A stretch of DNA of 64,000 nucleotides from Candidatus Poribacteria bacterium (GTDB lineage Bacteria > Poribacteria > WGA-4E > PCPOR2b), in the NCBI GenBank assembly GCA_028819845.1, contig JAPPKS010000035.1, positions 1 through 64,000 on the forward strand, given 5' to 3'. The notes below the pieces were generated by a model. That model was given only the letters and a program-made list of their open reading frames with translations, did no database searches and was not told the DNA's origin. A program made the translations under genes and the position numbers. Of the stretch, positions 55,593 through 64,000 are shown piece by piece (positions within the stretch are counted from its first letter, which is position 1; the number at the start of each line of letters is the position of its first letter).

Positions 55593-56333
55593 TTAAAACG
55601 CACTTTTTGCCTGCAATGGGAAACGGCGATGCAGCGATTCAATAACAACCTCAATCGGCATAACCGTCCGATGAGCAAGAACGGGATTGTTTTCAAGGCT
55701 GTCAAGAGCCTGAGAATCCGCGATATTGAATATTCCGGATTGCGTGCGGGTTAACTGTGAAAGATGAGCGCCGCAAGCCAGCACAGCGCCAAAATCAGAT
55801 ACAAGCGTCCGGATATACGTCCCTTTGGAACAAACGACTCGGAACCGAACTTCTGGTATTTTGGTTGACAGAATTTCAAGTGATTCAATGAACACTTTTT
55901 TTCTGGGTAAATGCTCCAATTCAATTCCTTGGCGTGCTAGTTTGTACAGCCGTTTACCCTTCCGTTTCGCAGCAGAAAATATTGGAACAACTTGCTCAAT
56001 CTCTCCAATAAATTGTTGGGAAACAGTATAAATTTTTTCTAAAGTAACCTCGCTTACCTCCGCCGTGCTGAGAATGCGTCCACTTGCATCAAGCGTATCT
56101 GTGGTGATGCCTAATGTCAGCGTGCCTTCGTACTCCTTTGTACCAAGCTGTAGCGGTTCAAACAACTTTGTCCCATTCCCCAAACAGATGGGCAGTACAC
56201 CAGTTGCATCGGGATCGAGCGTTCCTCCATGCCCAGCTTTCCGGACATTTAACAGGTGTTTAATCCGATCAACTGCTTGCCTAGAGGTCATTTTGGCAGG
56301 TTTATTCAGGTTGAGAACGCCGTCAATCCGCAT
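55593..56333 (-). CDS. truB: tRNA pseudouridine(55) synthase
   Basis: A 246-residue enzyme that turns U55 of tRNA into pseudouridine. Begins RIDGVLNLNKPAKMTSRQAVD, then the catalytic loop GHGGTLDPDATGVLPI with the Asp at residue 40. Later motifs: KEYEGTLTLGITTDTLD, RLYKLARQGIELE, and the RNA-binding stretch VCSKGTYIRTLVSDFG. The ATG at 56333 matches the family start; the frame stays open to 56411 but adds no family residues. The C-terminus is shorter than in E. coli, lacking the PUA-like extension. It follows nrnA by 83 bp. Confidence 0.94.
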   Translation of the reverse strand: MRIDGVLNLNKPAKMTSRQAVDRIKHLLNVRKAGHGGTLDPDATGVLPICLGNGTKLFEPLQLGTKEYEGTLTLGITTDTLDASGRILSTAEVSEVTLEKIYTVSQQFIGEIEQVVPIFSAAKRKGKRLYKLARQGIELEHLPRKKVFIESLEILSTKIPEVRFRVVCSKGTYIRTLVSDFGAVLACGAHLSQLTRTQSGIFNIADSQALDSLENNPVLAHRTVMPIEVVIESLHRRFPLQAKSAF

Positions 56334-56416
56334 TGGGCAACCATTGTAGATTATCGGACAAACCGTGATGTGCGATGTGAATACTAGTGACAGAATTGGC
56401 ATCAGAGGCAATAAGA

Positions 56417-57439
56417 TTAGTTTAGCCGTTCACTAAATTCTTCAGGCTTAACGCCCGATACCTCCTTCAACTTGTTGATTCGTTGTTGAGCGCTTGCCAC
56501 GAGTTGCGCAATTGCGGCATCATAGTGCGCATCAATCTCGCAGCCCGCGGCGCGTTGATGCCCGCCCCCGCCAAATTCCGCGGCAATTTCCCCGGCATCA
56601 ATATACGATTTGCTGCGCAGACTCGCTTTAGACCGCCCATCTTCCTGTTCACTTACCAACACCGCAAACTCAACAGTATCAATGGATCGTATGTGATTGA
56701 TGAATCCATCTACATCCTCCCGGCCCGTTCCTGTTTTTCGGAACATCTCCTGAGTCGCGTATCCCCATGCAATCTTGCCGTCGGGTGTCATACCGAGCGT
56801 TTGAAGAACGTCGCCAAGCAAACGAATTCTTGCAGCCGGCGTGGTTTCATAAACCAAACGGTAAATCTCATCTACGGATACACCCGCATTAATGAGTTCT
56901 GCGGCAATTCGATGCGCCGCGGGTGTGGAATTCGAATATCGAAAACAGCCGGTATCAAACATGATTCCGGTGTAAAGGCATAGCGCTCTATCTCTCCCAA
57001 TCGGCGTACCGTGGTGTTGAATTAACTGATAAATAATCTCGGATGTTGATGACGCTTCTTCTTCAATTAGGTTGTAACGCCCAAAATGATTTGCCGTGGC
57101 GTGATGATCGATGTTGACAATCGCGTTAGACGGGATAAGGCTCCGGCACAGGTCGTCACCAATACGTTTTAGCATTCCTGAGTCAAGAACGACTAGAATC
57201 TCGGGTGAATATCCCTGGAGCGCTTCGGGAGGTAAAACAGCATCGGAGAAAGGTAGGAATTGGTAGATTTTTGGTACAGCATCCGTATTGAAAATCAGGA
57301 CCTGCTTCCCTAAGTCTCTAAGGAACGAATAAAGTGCTAATTCCGATCCAATCGCATCGCCGTCGGGATTGATGTGTGTGGAAAGCGCAAAATTCTGGTG
57401 GTCATCAAATACATCTAGGACTGTATCGTAGGTTTCCAT
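56417..57439 (-). CDS. nrnA: DHH-family phosphoesterase NrnA (nanoRNase/pAp phosphatase)
   Basis: A 340-residue bifunctional enzyme that degrades nanoRNA and dephosphorylates pAp. DHH domain: LSTHINPDGDAIGSELAL near residue 20, ILVVLDSG, and the DHHATANHFG motif near 113. DHHA1 domain near the end with GGGGHQRAAGCEI. Its place between rbfA and truB is a well-known order. Length is normal for NrnA (about 310-340 residues). Confidence 0.94.
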   Translation of the reverse strand: METYDTVLDVFDDHQNFALSTHINPDGDAIGSELALYSFLRDLGKQVLIFNTDAVPKIYQFLPFSDAVLPPEALQGYSPEILVVLDSGMLKRIGDDLCRSLIPSNAIVNIDHHATANHFGRYNLIEEEASSTSEIIYQLIQHHGTPIGRDRALCLYTGIMFDTGCFRYSNSTPAAHRIAAELINAGVSVDEIYRLVYETTPAARIRLLGDVLQTLGMTPDGKIAWGYATQEMFRKTGTGREDVDGFINHIRSIDTVEFAVLVSEQEDGRSKASLRSKSYIDAGEIAAEFGGGGHQRAAGCEIDAHYDAAIAQLVASAQQRINKLKEVSGVKPEEFSERLN

Positions 57440-57454
57440 ATCTAATGAAGCGGT

Positions 57455-57847
57455 TTAGGAAATTTCATCGCCGCATTCCGACGAAATACCGAGTTTTTCT
57501 TCCTCAGCGCGCACCTGCTTCAGTAGTCCGTCTAAATTCATTAAATGGTCAATAGACTGGTCCAACTTGAAACGCAGTTCAGGCACATACCGCAAATCAA
57601 TTCGCCCTCCCACTTCGCGTCGGAGATAACCGGCGGCGCTTTTTAATCCCGCCATCGCCCCCTGTTTTTGTTGCTTGTCGCCAATTACGCTCACCTTAAC
57701 ATCGGCATATTTCAAATCTAAAGACACATCGACCTGCGTAATAGAGCAAAATTTCACCCGCGGATCTTTAAGGGATCGATGAATTACGGTACTTAGTTCC
57801 TTCTGAATGAGTGCGCTCACCCGATCGATACGCCTGTTTTCAAACAT
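57455..57847 (-). CDS. rbfA: 30S ribosome-binding factor A
   Basis: A 130-residue KH-fold protein needed for 16S rRNA maturation and cold adaptation. From the ATG at 57847: FENRRIDRVSALIQKELSTVI, then KFCSITQVDVSLDLKYADVKVSV, and IDLRYVPELRFKLDQSIDHL. The frame is open to a TTG at 57874 inside the DUF503 gene, but the ATG fits the family start better. It sits 10 bp behind that gene and 15 bp before nrnA. Confidence 0.95.
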   Translation of the reverse strand: MFENRRIDRVSALIQKELSTVIHRSLKDPRVKFCSITQVDVSLDLKYADVKVSVIGDKQQKQGAMAGLKSAAGYLRREVGGRIDLRYVPELRFKLDQSIDHLMNLDGLLKQVRAEEEKLGISSECGDEIS

Positions 57848-57857
57848 TGCCGCTTCG

Positions 57858-58142
57858 TCAGAATATGAATTCAATCTCGTAGTCAGTTAATTCCGCTAAT
57901 CCGTTTGCCTCAATGAAATTTATTGCTTTCGACAACACGCGGTTGAGGTGCGCTGAATCGTTGGACACCGAAACAATGCCAAGCACGGCTCGCTGGTGCA
58001 CATCTAACGCATCAACTTCCCCAACGGCAACGTTAAACTGATTTTTCAACCGTGCAATAATGCTTTTGACAACCCGCCGTTTCTGTTTCAGTGAATGGCT
58101 TTCTGAAATCGTCAAAAAGGCTTTACAAATCCCAACATGCAT
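57858..58142 (-). CDS. ylxP: DUF503 (YlxP) family protein
   Basis: A 94-residue protein with the ferredoxin-like fold of DUF503: begins MHVGICKAFLTISESHSLKQKRRVVKSII, continues RLKNQFNVAVGEVDALDVHQRAVLGIVSVSNDSAHLNRVL. It is regularly found between infB and rbfA and has been linked to ribosome maturation; the exact role is not settled. Here it has exactly that position, 134 bp after infB. Confidence 0.92.
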   Translation of the reverse strand: MHVGICKAFLTISESHSLKQKRRVVKSIIARLKNQFNVAVGEVDALDVHQRAVLGIVSVSNDSAHLNRVLSKAINFIEANGLAELTDYEIEFIF

Positions 58143-58276
58143 AGCGTTGTACGTTGAACATCCTCGGCTTCATGTAACACAACCCAATAAGGTACTGAAT
58201 TCCCGCATAGATTGAACGAGAACGGAAGTTGTTAAATTTTAAATACGCGATTCCCCCAACCGGGTACTCCCCGAAT

Positions 58277-60298
58277 TTACCTCAATACGCGCGGGATATG
58301 TTCGTGGGTATAGCATTCCAACACATCATCCACTTTGAAATCGTCGAAAGCGCTCGTGCCGATACCGCATTCGTAGTTCGCCGCAACCTCGGTAACATCG
58401 TCTTTAAACCGGCGTAACGAGTCTACTTTCCCCTCATAAATCAGCCGATTGTCACGTAAAACACGCAGGGGGTAGTTATAAATGATTTGCCCCCAATTGA
58501 CATAAGTGCCAGCAATCATACCCCTCCGCGGAATCTTGAACAACTCGCGAACAATTGCTCTGCCCACGGCAACCTCTCGAACCTCAGGATCTAACAATCC
58601 TTCCATTGCAGACCTGACATCGGAAATCAGATTATAAATCACATTATACGTCCGAACATCAATGCTTTCGAGGTCCTTTGCTATCAAGGCTTCAGTTGTG
58701 GGGCGAACGTTAAATCCGAGCACAATTGCATTGGATGCAGATGCAAGTAAGATATCTGTTTCTGTAATTCCCCCTACAGCTTGATGGATGATGTTGACTT
58801 TGACCTCATTGGCGTTTAACTTTCGCAGCGAATCACATACGGCTTCAACCGAGCCTTGAACATCGCCTTTGACAATCACGTTCAATTCTTTGATATCGCC
58901 CTCATGAATCTGCTGAAAGAGATCGTCCAAATTCACACGGCTCTGCGGCCCGAGTTGAGCATACCGGTGTTCTGATTGCCGAGTTTCGCTGATGGTCCTG
59001 GCGTCTTTCTCGGAATCTACAACGTGAAAGCTGTCACCCGCTTCTGGTACCCCGGTGAAACCAAGCACTTCAACCGGTGTCGATGGCGATGCCTGTTTAA
59101 GCCGGTGTCCTCTATCATCGATTAACGCCCGAACCTTGCCATAGCAGCGGCCTGCGATGAACACATCCCCAACTCCCAACGTTCCGCTCTGCACTAGCAC
59201 TGTTGCAACAGGGCCTCGCCCTTTATCCAACTTCGCTTCAATAATAGCGCCTCGTCCCGCTTTATTTGGATTGGCTGTCAGTTCAAGCAGTTCCGACTCA
59301 AGCAGCAGCATATCCAACAGTTCATCAACGCCAATACTTTCCTTCGCAGAAATCTCAACAAAAATCGTTTGCCCGCCCCAATCCTCCGGAATAAGACCCT
59401 GATCCGCCAACTGTTGCTTGACATAGTCGGGTCTGGCGCTATCTACATCAATTTTGTTGATTGCAACAACAATGGGAATTTCTGCCGCCTTTGCGTGATT
59501 GATAGCTTCTATCGTTTGCGGCATTACACCATCATCTGCCGCTACAACCAAAACGACGATATCTGTCACTTGTGTGCCGCGCGCGCGCATAGCCGTGAAT
59601 GCGGCATGACCGGGGGTGTCTAGAAAAACAACGTTGCCGGTCTTCAATTCCACATGATACGCACCAATATGTTGCGTAATATTTCCCGCTTCTGTCTCCA
59701 TTACATTCGACTCGCGAACGGCGTCAAGCAGTGACGTCTTGCCGTGGTCGACATGTCCCATAATCGTGACAACGGGAGCGCGCGGAACGAGATCTTTCGG
59801 ATCTTCAGGTGCTTCCTTCAGCACCTTTTCCTCTAGTGTTAATTGGCGGACAGCTTCAAATTCAAACTTCTCGCTGATACTCTCCAACGTGTCGAAATCC
59901 AGGCGTTGATTAATGCTCGCCATTATCCCGAGTTTCATCAACCGCCTAATCATTTCTGTGTCCTTAAATCCCAGGATTGATGCGATTTGAGCCACTGAAA
60001 CACCCTCTTGAACTTGCGGAATACTTGGGGTTTCTTCTTTAACCGTAACTGCTTCGGTAGCGGCTTCTTCAATTGCCGCTTCACCTCGATCTAAAGGCGT
60101 TTCAAGTTTGGATTTTTTTGATTTACGTTCAGCCTCAATTAACTCCACGGTTTCCGGATCTAGCGTGCTCATGTGGTTCTTGACAGGCACACCTAACTCC
60201 TGGAGCTCTTCAATAAATACTTTGCTGCTCAACCCATAGCGTTTTGCCAACTGGTAAACTCGGATATTCTTGCTGTTTTTGGTTTTATCGGTTTTCAT
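58277..60298 (-). CDS. infB: Translation initiation factor IF-2
   Basis: A 673-residue GTPase that places initiator tRNA on the ribosome. N-terminal IF2_N helix ([23 protein letters not shown]), a second IF2_N ([26 protein letters not shown] near 105), then the G domain: [12 protein letters not shown] near 180, [19 protein letters not shown] near 282. Domains II-IV follow; the C-terminal initiator tRNA-binding part is [10 protein letters not shown]. It is compact (no long linker). It lies in the nusA-infB-ylxP-rbfA run. Confidence 0.97.
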   Translation of the reverse strand: MKTDKTKNSKNIRVYQLAKRYGLSSKVFIEELQELGVPVKNHMSTLDPETVELIEAERKSKKSKLETPLDRGEAAIEEAATEAVTVKEETPSIPQVQEGVSVAQIASILGFKDTEMIRRLMKLGIMASINQRLDFDTLESISEKFEFEAVRQLTLEEKVLKEAPEDPKDLVPRAPVVTIMGHVDHGKTSLLDAVRESNVMETEAGNITQHIGAYHVELKTGNVVFLDTPGHAAFTAMRARGTQVTDIVVLVVAADDGVMPQTIEAINHAKAAEIPIVVAINKIDVDSARPDYVKQQLADQGLIPEDWGGQTIFVEISAKESIGVDELLDMLLLESELLELTANPNKAGRGAIIEAKLDKGRGPVATVLVQSGTLGVGDVFIAGRCYGKVRALIDDRGHRLKQASPSTPVEVLGFTGVPEAGDSFHVVDSEKDARTISETRQSEHRYAQLGPQSRVNLDDLFQQIHEGDIKELNVIVKGDVQGSVEAVCDSLRKLNANEVKVNIIHQAVGGITETDILLASASNAIVLGFNVRPTTEALIAKDLESIDVRTYNVIYNLISDVRSAMEGLLDPEVREVAVGRAIVRELFKIPRRGMIAGTYVNWGQIIYNYPLRVLRDNRLIYEGKVDSLRRFKDDVTEVAANYECGIGTSAFDDFKVDDVLECYTHEHIPRVLR

Positions 60299-60377
60299 TC
60301 ACACCTCTTCACGCTTGTCTAATTCGTCAGGTCAAGCAGTTCCTGTTTGATAATACGCATTGTTTACTTTGAGCGAT

Positions 60378-60559
60378 TCACGCCCTAAAAAAGTTTGTGA
60401 TTTTGGGAGACCTGAAAGCTGCGGTGTTGCGCAATCGGGATGGGCAGACATACGCGCCTTAACCTGCTTGTCTGCGTTTTGGACCGATTCAGAGATTTCG
60501 GGGAAAATCGCAAGCCAGCCGAAACAAGTTCTTCTCGGGGATTTACGGTGACGCGCCAT
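60378..60559 (-). pseudogene. ylxR: Degraded ylxR (DUF448) relic
   Basis: Between nusA and infB, where ylxR normally lies, the minus strand starts MARHRKSPRRTCFG, the typical YlxR opening (R-T-C-x-G-C), but the second Cys is Trp. Further on, another frame gives G-A-Y-V-C-P-S and a tail (FRSPKITNFFRA) like the conserved GRGAYVC part of YlxR. The two pieces are in different frames and about 10 codons closer together than normal. I infer a ylxR gene broken by small indels. Sequencing errors would give the same picture. The piece ends at a TGA at 60378-60380. Confidence 0.5.
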
Positions 60560-60616
60560 TCAATTTCGGAATCAAGGTAACCATAAGGGTTCCCCCTACA
60601 GGGAATAAACCGTGTG

Positions 60617-60642
60617 TAGGGGCAGGTTTTGTGCCTGCCCTA
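60617..60642. repeat. Hairpin GGGCAGG/CCTGCCC upstream of the ylxR relic
   Basis: GGGCAGG (60620-60626) pairs with CCTGCCC (60634-60640) across a 7-nt loop, within a TAGGGGCAGG...CCTGCCCTA palindrome. It lies in the 144 bp between nusA and the relic. Probably one of the dispersed hairpins; it could also act on nusA-infB transcription. Confidence 0.5.
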
Positions 60643-60703
60643 TCCCCGGCCGGTGGAACGGAAATATAGTAACCGTGTCCAACGAAGTAAGTCCTAATTG
60701 GTA

Positions 60704-62011
60704 TTATTGGCTTTCAGCTTCCACAGCATTACGCTGAATTTTCTCGGCAGTTTTTGCGCCAATCCCCGGTACCGCTAACAGTTCATCTAACGTTGCTGCC
60801 GCAATGGAATGTATTGTCGAAAATCCAGAGTCTCTCAGTGCATTCGCAGTTTTTGCGCCGACGCCATCCAAATCCGTCAAATCCACCTCGCCGTCAGACG
60901 CTGCTGTCTGCGGAGAATCTTCTGATTCACTCGGCTGAACAATAAACAGTTCCGCCGCGATTTCCTCCTTAAGTTGCGAGTCTGCCTCCGACTCGCTTTT
61001 TATATCAATTTTCCACCCCGTCAATTTTGCGGCAAGCCGTGCGTTTTGCCCGCGCCTGCCAATCGCTAGCGACAGCTGGTCGTCCGGCACAATAACTCCC
61101 GCATTTTCGGCCCCCTCATCAATGTTCACGGACGCCACCGTAGCGGGTTGAAGAGCATTAGCAATGAAAGTCGCCGGCGATGCATCCCATTCAAGGAGGT
61201 CAATTTTCTCCCCGTCCAACTCCCTCACAACTGCCTCAACCCGAGAACCCTTTACCCCAACACAAGTGCCAACAGCGTCAATATTTTCGGACGGCGCAGT
61301 AACAGCCACTTTTGCTCGATTTCCCGGATCCCGTGCGATTGCCATGATGCGTACTAACCCGTCATAAATCTCGGGCACTTCCATTTCAAATAATCGGTCT
61401 ATTAGATCGGGATGTGTCCGGGAAAGGACGATTTGCGGCCCCTTCGCATCAGCTTGCACTTCCAGAATTAAACACTTTAACGTGTCGCCGCGTTGATAAT
61501 TGTGCGGATGAGCGCTTTCGCTATACGGTAAAATACCTTCAGTTCGTTCCAAATCAAGGATGACATTCCCGCGTTCAACTCGTTGCACATACCCCGTGAT
61601 AATCTCTCCTTCGCGGGTTTTATACTCCTGATAAATCTGTTCCCGTTCAGCCTCTTTAATTTTTTGGACAAGAATCTGACGCGCCGTTTGAGCTTCAATT
61701 CTACCAAACTCTCTTGGGTCCACTTCAACCTCGATAATCTCATCCAACTGGCTATCGGGTTTTATTTTCAATGCTTCCTCAATCGGAATCTCTCTCGCGA
61801 AATGGTGCATTATTTCAACCACTTTTTGGGGAACATAACATTTTATCTCGCCGGTCTCAGAATCAATCTTAATGGATACACCTTCCGTTGAGCCGTAACG
61901 CCGCTTCGCCGCTGAATATAGTGCGGCTTCGATCGCCTCGATAAAAATCTCCTGCGGCAGATCCGTCTGATTCATGATTTGACGTATAGTCATTAGTAAG
62001 TCGTTGGTCAT
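60704..62011 (-). CDS. nusA: Transcription termination/antitermination protein NusA
   Basis: A 435-residue RNA polymerase-associated factor. The N-terminal domain ([36 protein letters not shown]) binds RNA polymerase; an S1 domain follows ([21 protein letters not shown] near 130); two KH domains ([33 protein letters not shown] near 230, and [23 protein letters not shown] near 300). The C-terminus carries a helix-hairpin-helix pair ([39 protein letters not shown]) seen in several bacterial NusA proteins. It is 20 bp behind rimP, the conserved order. Confidence 0.96.
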   Translation of the reverse strand: MTNDLLMTIRQIMNQTDLPQEIFIEAIEAALYSAAKRRYGSTEGVSIKIDSETGEIKCYVPQKVVEIMHHFAREIPIEEALKIKPDSQLDEIIEVEVDPREFGRIEAQTARQILVQKIKEAEREQIYQEYKTREGEIITGYVQRVERGNVILDLERTEGILPYSESAHPHNYQRGDTLKCLILEVQADAKGPQIVLSRTHPDLIDRLFEMEVPEIYDGLVRIMAIARDPGNRAKVAVTAPSENIDAVGTCVGVKGSRVEAVVRELDGEKIDLLEWDASPATFIANALQPATVASVNIDEGAENAGVIVPDDQLSLAIGRRGQNARLAAKLTGWKIDIKSESEADSQLKEEIAAELFIVQPSESEDSPQTAASDGEVDLTDLDGVGAKTANALRDSGFSTIHSIAAATLDELLAVPGIGAKTAEKIQRNAVEAESQ

Positions 62012-62030
62012 TTCATTCCATCCAAAAATA

Positions 62031-62492
62031 TTACCACATCAGTTGGACATGAGCTTTAGTAATATCTGAAAGTTTAACCTGAATTGTTTCCCCTGAACGT
62101 TGAGTAAGCCAAATCTTTTCCGAGTTAACATCTATCAGGACGCCGCTCATTTGCAAAAACTTTCCGCATGAGGAAAGCACTTCAATTTGAATATTCTGAC
62201 TCAAATTTCTGCGGAAGTCCAGTTCCGTAATAAGCGGCCGATCCAATCCCGGAGATGCAATCTCTAGACTATAACTATCCAGTTTAAATCCATGCACCTC
62301 TAGAACCGGTCCCGCAATTTCGCTAACGTGTTGACAATCCTTAGTCGTTATTCCGTCAGGCTTGTGAATTAAAAGCCTAAGCGTTCCATTACTCTTTTGG
62401 TTTTCATGTTCAACGTCAACTAACTCAATCCCTTCGCCGTCCAGCACGGGTGATAACAAGTCGAAAACTGAAGTTTTCAGTGAGGAACTCAT
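62031..62492 (-). CDS. rimP: Ribosome maturation factor RimP
   Basis: A 153-residue protein needed for 30S assembly. N-terminal alpha/beta domain: FDLLSPVLDGEGIELVDVEHENQKSNGTLRLLIHKPDGITTKDCQHVSE, then EIASPGLDRPL, the RimP hallmark; a C-terminal SH3-like domain with NIQIEVLSSCGKFLQMSG and SDITKAHVQL. Length is standard. First gene of the rimP-nusA-infB operon, behind a terminator-like hairpin. Confidence 0.93.
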   Translation of the reverse strand: MSSSLKTSVFDLLSPVLDGEGIELVDVEHENQKSNGTLRLLIHKPDGITTKDCQHVSEIAGPVLEVHGFKLDSYSLEIASPGLDRPLITELDFRRNLSQNIQIEVLSSCGKFLQMSGVLIDVNSEKIWLTQRSGETIQVKLSDITKAHVQLMW

Positions 62493-62572
62493 AACGGCGT
62501 ACTAAAAAGATTGTCTCGCTAAAGCAATTACACTTCTCAATTATTAAACCAAGGTGTCAAAGCGCAATACAC

Positions 62573-62621
62573 AAAAAAACAACCGCGATGTTTTTCCCCG
62601 TAGGGAAAGTTTCCTCGCGGT
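62573..62621 (-). terminator. Minus-strand terminator upstream of rimP
   Basis: ACCGCGA (62615-62621 on the minus strand) pairs with TCGCGGT (complement of 62582-62588) around a long loop, followed on the minus strand by a run of seven T (complement of 62573-62579). It lies 332 bp after rsmE and about 80 bp before the rimP start, so it may end the upstream transcript or work as an attenuator in the rimP-nusA leader. Confidence 0.55.
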
Positions 62622-62729
62622 CTGACTAAATATTATCATACCCGGTTAGGATTTTGCAAGCAAAAAATTGGTCCGCAATTGAATGTCATAAACCGAACTC
62701 CCATTCGCACCGTTCTAACTCGATTATAT

Positions 62730-62899
62730 TGTGGGACAGGCTTCCCAACCTCGATTCCCTTGTGGGAGCGGCTCCCTAACCTCGATTAGCCTGTAGGAGC
62801 GGCTTCCCAGCCTCGATTGTTGTATGGAAAGCCTTCCCAACCTCGATTAGCCTGTAGGAGAGGCTTCCCAGCCTCGATTCCCATGTGGGAGAAGCTTGC
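62730..62899. repeat. Tandem array of about 31-bp hairpin-like units
   Basis: Five full units (starts near 62730, 62761, 62792, 62821, 62853) and a partial sixth (62884), each 29-32 bp with consensus TGTGGGAGCGGCTTCCCA followed by ACCTCGATT. Units 3 and 5 read TGTAGGAG. The part GGGAGCGGCTTCC resembles REP-type hairpins, and a single relative occurs at 63977-64000. There are no spacers, so it is not a CRISPR. It occupies the non-coding region between rsmE and rimP. Confidence 0.8.
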
Positions 62900-62952
62900 T
62901 TATCACAATATGAACCCAAATAACTACAAAGGATGAAATCGTCTAGTCCTAT

Positions 62953-63687
62953 TTAAACCTCGCGCAATTCATACATAACAATCGCCGCACCCACGATTCC
63001 CGCGGTTTCGGTACGCAAGATATTTGGGCAAAGTGAGGCGGGCTGTAATCCACTTTGAATGGCAGTTTCAGTCTCTTCAGCCGAAAACCCTCCCTCGGGT
63101 CCAACATAAAGTCCGACTGATGCTGCGCCTTTATGGCGTCGCAACACCTCCTTGATTTCCCGTTCTTCCTCGTTTTCCCACAACAAAATTGACAGGTCGA
63201 ATTGCGTTGCTTGCGCAAAGCACCGTTCTATCTCTTTTGCTTCGTGCACCTTGGCCAATCGCGAACGCCTGCACTGTTTAGCGGTTTCATTTGCAATCCG
63301 CTGCCACCGCGCTTGCAACTTCCCTTGAGCAGCTTCCGATCGCTTTGGAATCGAACGATGGCAAATCGTGGGCACAATTCCGTCAACACCGATTTCCGTT
63401 GTTTTTTGAACAACGAGATCCATTTTGTCCGACTTAGGCAAACCTTGGAAAAGTGTGATATGCGGCGGGGTGTGCGGATGAAATTGATGTTTGATTATGG
63501 TAGCATAAAGTGCGGGCAGGTGGGTGTCACGAAGGATTGCGGTGTAGCTGTTTCCTTCGCCGTCAAAGACGCGCACCGAATCGCCTGCTTTGAGGCGCAG
63601 CACATTGAGCAGGTGGTGGCGTTCCGCATCATCAATGTGGATTGCGTCCGTAGATATCCGCGCGGGAGCAGCATAGCAACTATACAT
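62953..63687 (-). CDS. rsmE: 16S rRNA (uracil(1498)-N3)-methyltransferase
   Basis: A 244-residue SPOUT-class methyltransferase that methylates U1498 of 16S rRNA. N-terminal PUA-like part (HIDDAERHHLLNVLRLKAGDSVRVFDGEG near 17) and the C-terminal knot domain with LYVGPEGGFSAEE near 195 and LCPNILRTETAGIVGAAIVMYEL near the end. KPTTEIGVDGI-type motif present as VQKTTEIGVDGIVP. Length is normal (about 240 residues). No other gene on this strand in the last 313 bp of the window, so it is the first gene visible of its unit. Confidence 0.94.
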   Translation of the reverse strand: MYSCYAAPARISTDAIHIDDAERHHLLNVLRLKAGDSVRVFDGEGNSYTAILRDTHLPALYATIIKHQFHPHTPPHITLFQGLPKSDKMDLVVQKTTEIGVDGIVPTICHRSIPKRSEAAQGKLQARWQRIANETAKQCRRSRLAKVHEAKEIERCFAQATQFDLSILLWENEEEREIKEVLRRHKGAASVGLYVGPEGGFSAEETETAIQSGLQPASLCPNILRTETAGIVGAAIVMYELREV

Positions 63688-64000
63688 CAGAATTGAATGT
63701 TGTTAGAAGTTACGCAGTTAGCAGAATATTGGTTAGAATTCAGTCAATGAATCAAACTAAATACACTGAATTATGACTATATCAATTTTATCTGTTTACG
63801 GCAAGCGTATATCGTCCGCGCACGAATTGTCTTCTTCCTTGCCAAGAAGGAGGGGGAGGTTTTACTTGTAGTTCTTGCTCGAAGTTACCAAAATAGTCAA
63901 ATCATCGAATCCTACCGCCGGCATCCTAATATTTACCCTCCTCCATAGCAGCAGTCTCCAAATCGCCGCACACCACCTGTGGGAGCGGCTTCCAGCCGCG
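63688..64000. other. Non-coding right end with two dispersed hairpin relatives
   Basis: 313 bp with no open frame of coding character. It holds an imperfect copy of the TTCCTTGCC-AAGAAGGAGG hairpin family at about 63831-63860 and, at the window edge (63977-64000), a single CTGTGGGAGCGGCTTCC unit related to the tandem array at 62730, with a perfect GCGGCT/AGCCGC stem. Confidence 0.6.

Noticed and set aside
62730-62899. Possible CRISPR array
   Set aside because: Units are directly adjacent and diverged; there are no unique spacers and no cas genes.

Overview
The window reads as chromosomal DNA of an uncultured Gram-negative bacterium with roughly 50% GC. An LptE-type outer-membrane lipoprotein and several exported proteins indicate two membranes. 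The mixture of a DUF6785-like membrane protein, a phytanoyl-CoA dioxygenase fused to HEAT repeats, a 14-blade WD40 protein, DUF6599- and DUF4377-like proteins and many short dispersed hairpins recalls Candidatus Poribacteria or a related sponge/soil phylum. That placement is an inference from gene content; no rRNA gene is present to confirm it.

Layout. 1-0.75 kb: the start of a minus-strand exported protein with an early stop, a 21-bp inverted repeat and a tRNA-like fragment. 0.75-10.8 kb: a carbohydrate block with a PHP-domain hydrolase, a YhfK-like NAD(P)-binding protein, a secreted GH36-like glycosidase (plus strand), then a secreted alpha/alpha-toroid protein, a large membrane protein and an SDR dehydrogenase (minus strand). 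10.8-14.8 kb: small membrane and lipoprotein genes, two overlapping DNA methyltransferase genes and a tandem pair of DUF4377 lipoproteins. 15-30.4 kb: a defence island, all plus strand. It holds an Eco57I-type methyltransferase, an HNH protein, a TIR protein broken by an in-frame stop, a YwgA-like protein, an AlbA/Schlafen-like ATP-binding protein, a small membrane protein, a DUF5131 three-Cys protein, a second TIR protein overlapping a Doc/Fic toxin, and a PLD-SNF2 helicase. 30.6-39.6 kb: accessory metabolism and repeat proteins (carboxypeptidase-regulatory-like protein, WD40 protein, zinc alcohol dehydrogenase, PhyH-HEAT, UbiD decarboxylase). 39.9-63.7 kb: core genes. These are nadA, a MoxR ATPase, trkA-trkH, gcvT-gcvH-gcvP, lptE, and the translation/RNA cluster rsmE, rimP, nusA, (ylxR relic), infB, ylxP, rbfA, nrnA, truB, ribF, rpsO, pnp, all on the minus strand.

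The most interesting part is the defence island. The Eco57I-type methyltransferase (15.7 kb) and the PLD-SNF2 helicase (27.1 kb) look like the modification and translocase/nuclease halves of one restriction-like system, now separated by about 7.8 kb of other defence-type genes. Inside that insert three single genes each follow a copy of one 24-bp repeat, like gene cassettes. Two related TIR proteins occur at 20.9 and 26.0 kb. The second has a different C-terminal tail and overlaps a Doc toxin gene by 25 bp, suggesting a coupled TIR-Doc unit. The first has a TAA codon inside an otherwise continuous 424-codon frame.

Other structural points: a degraded ylxR between nusA and infB, a tandem array of about 31-bp hairpin-like units downstream of rsmE, an apparent ATT start for the PHP gene, and several families of dispersed hairpins. 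No rRNA, intact tRNA, CRISPR array or intact insertion sequence was seen.
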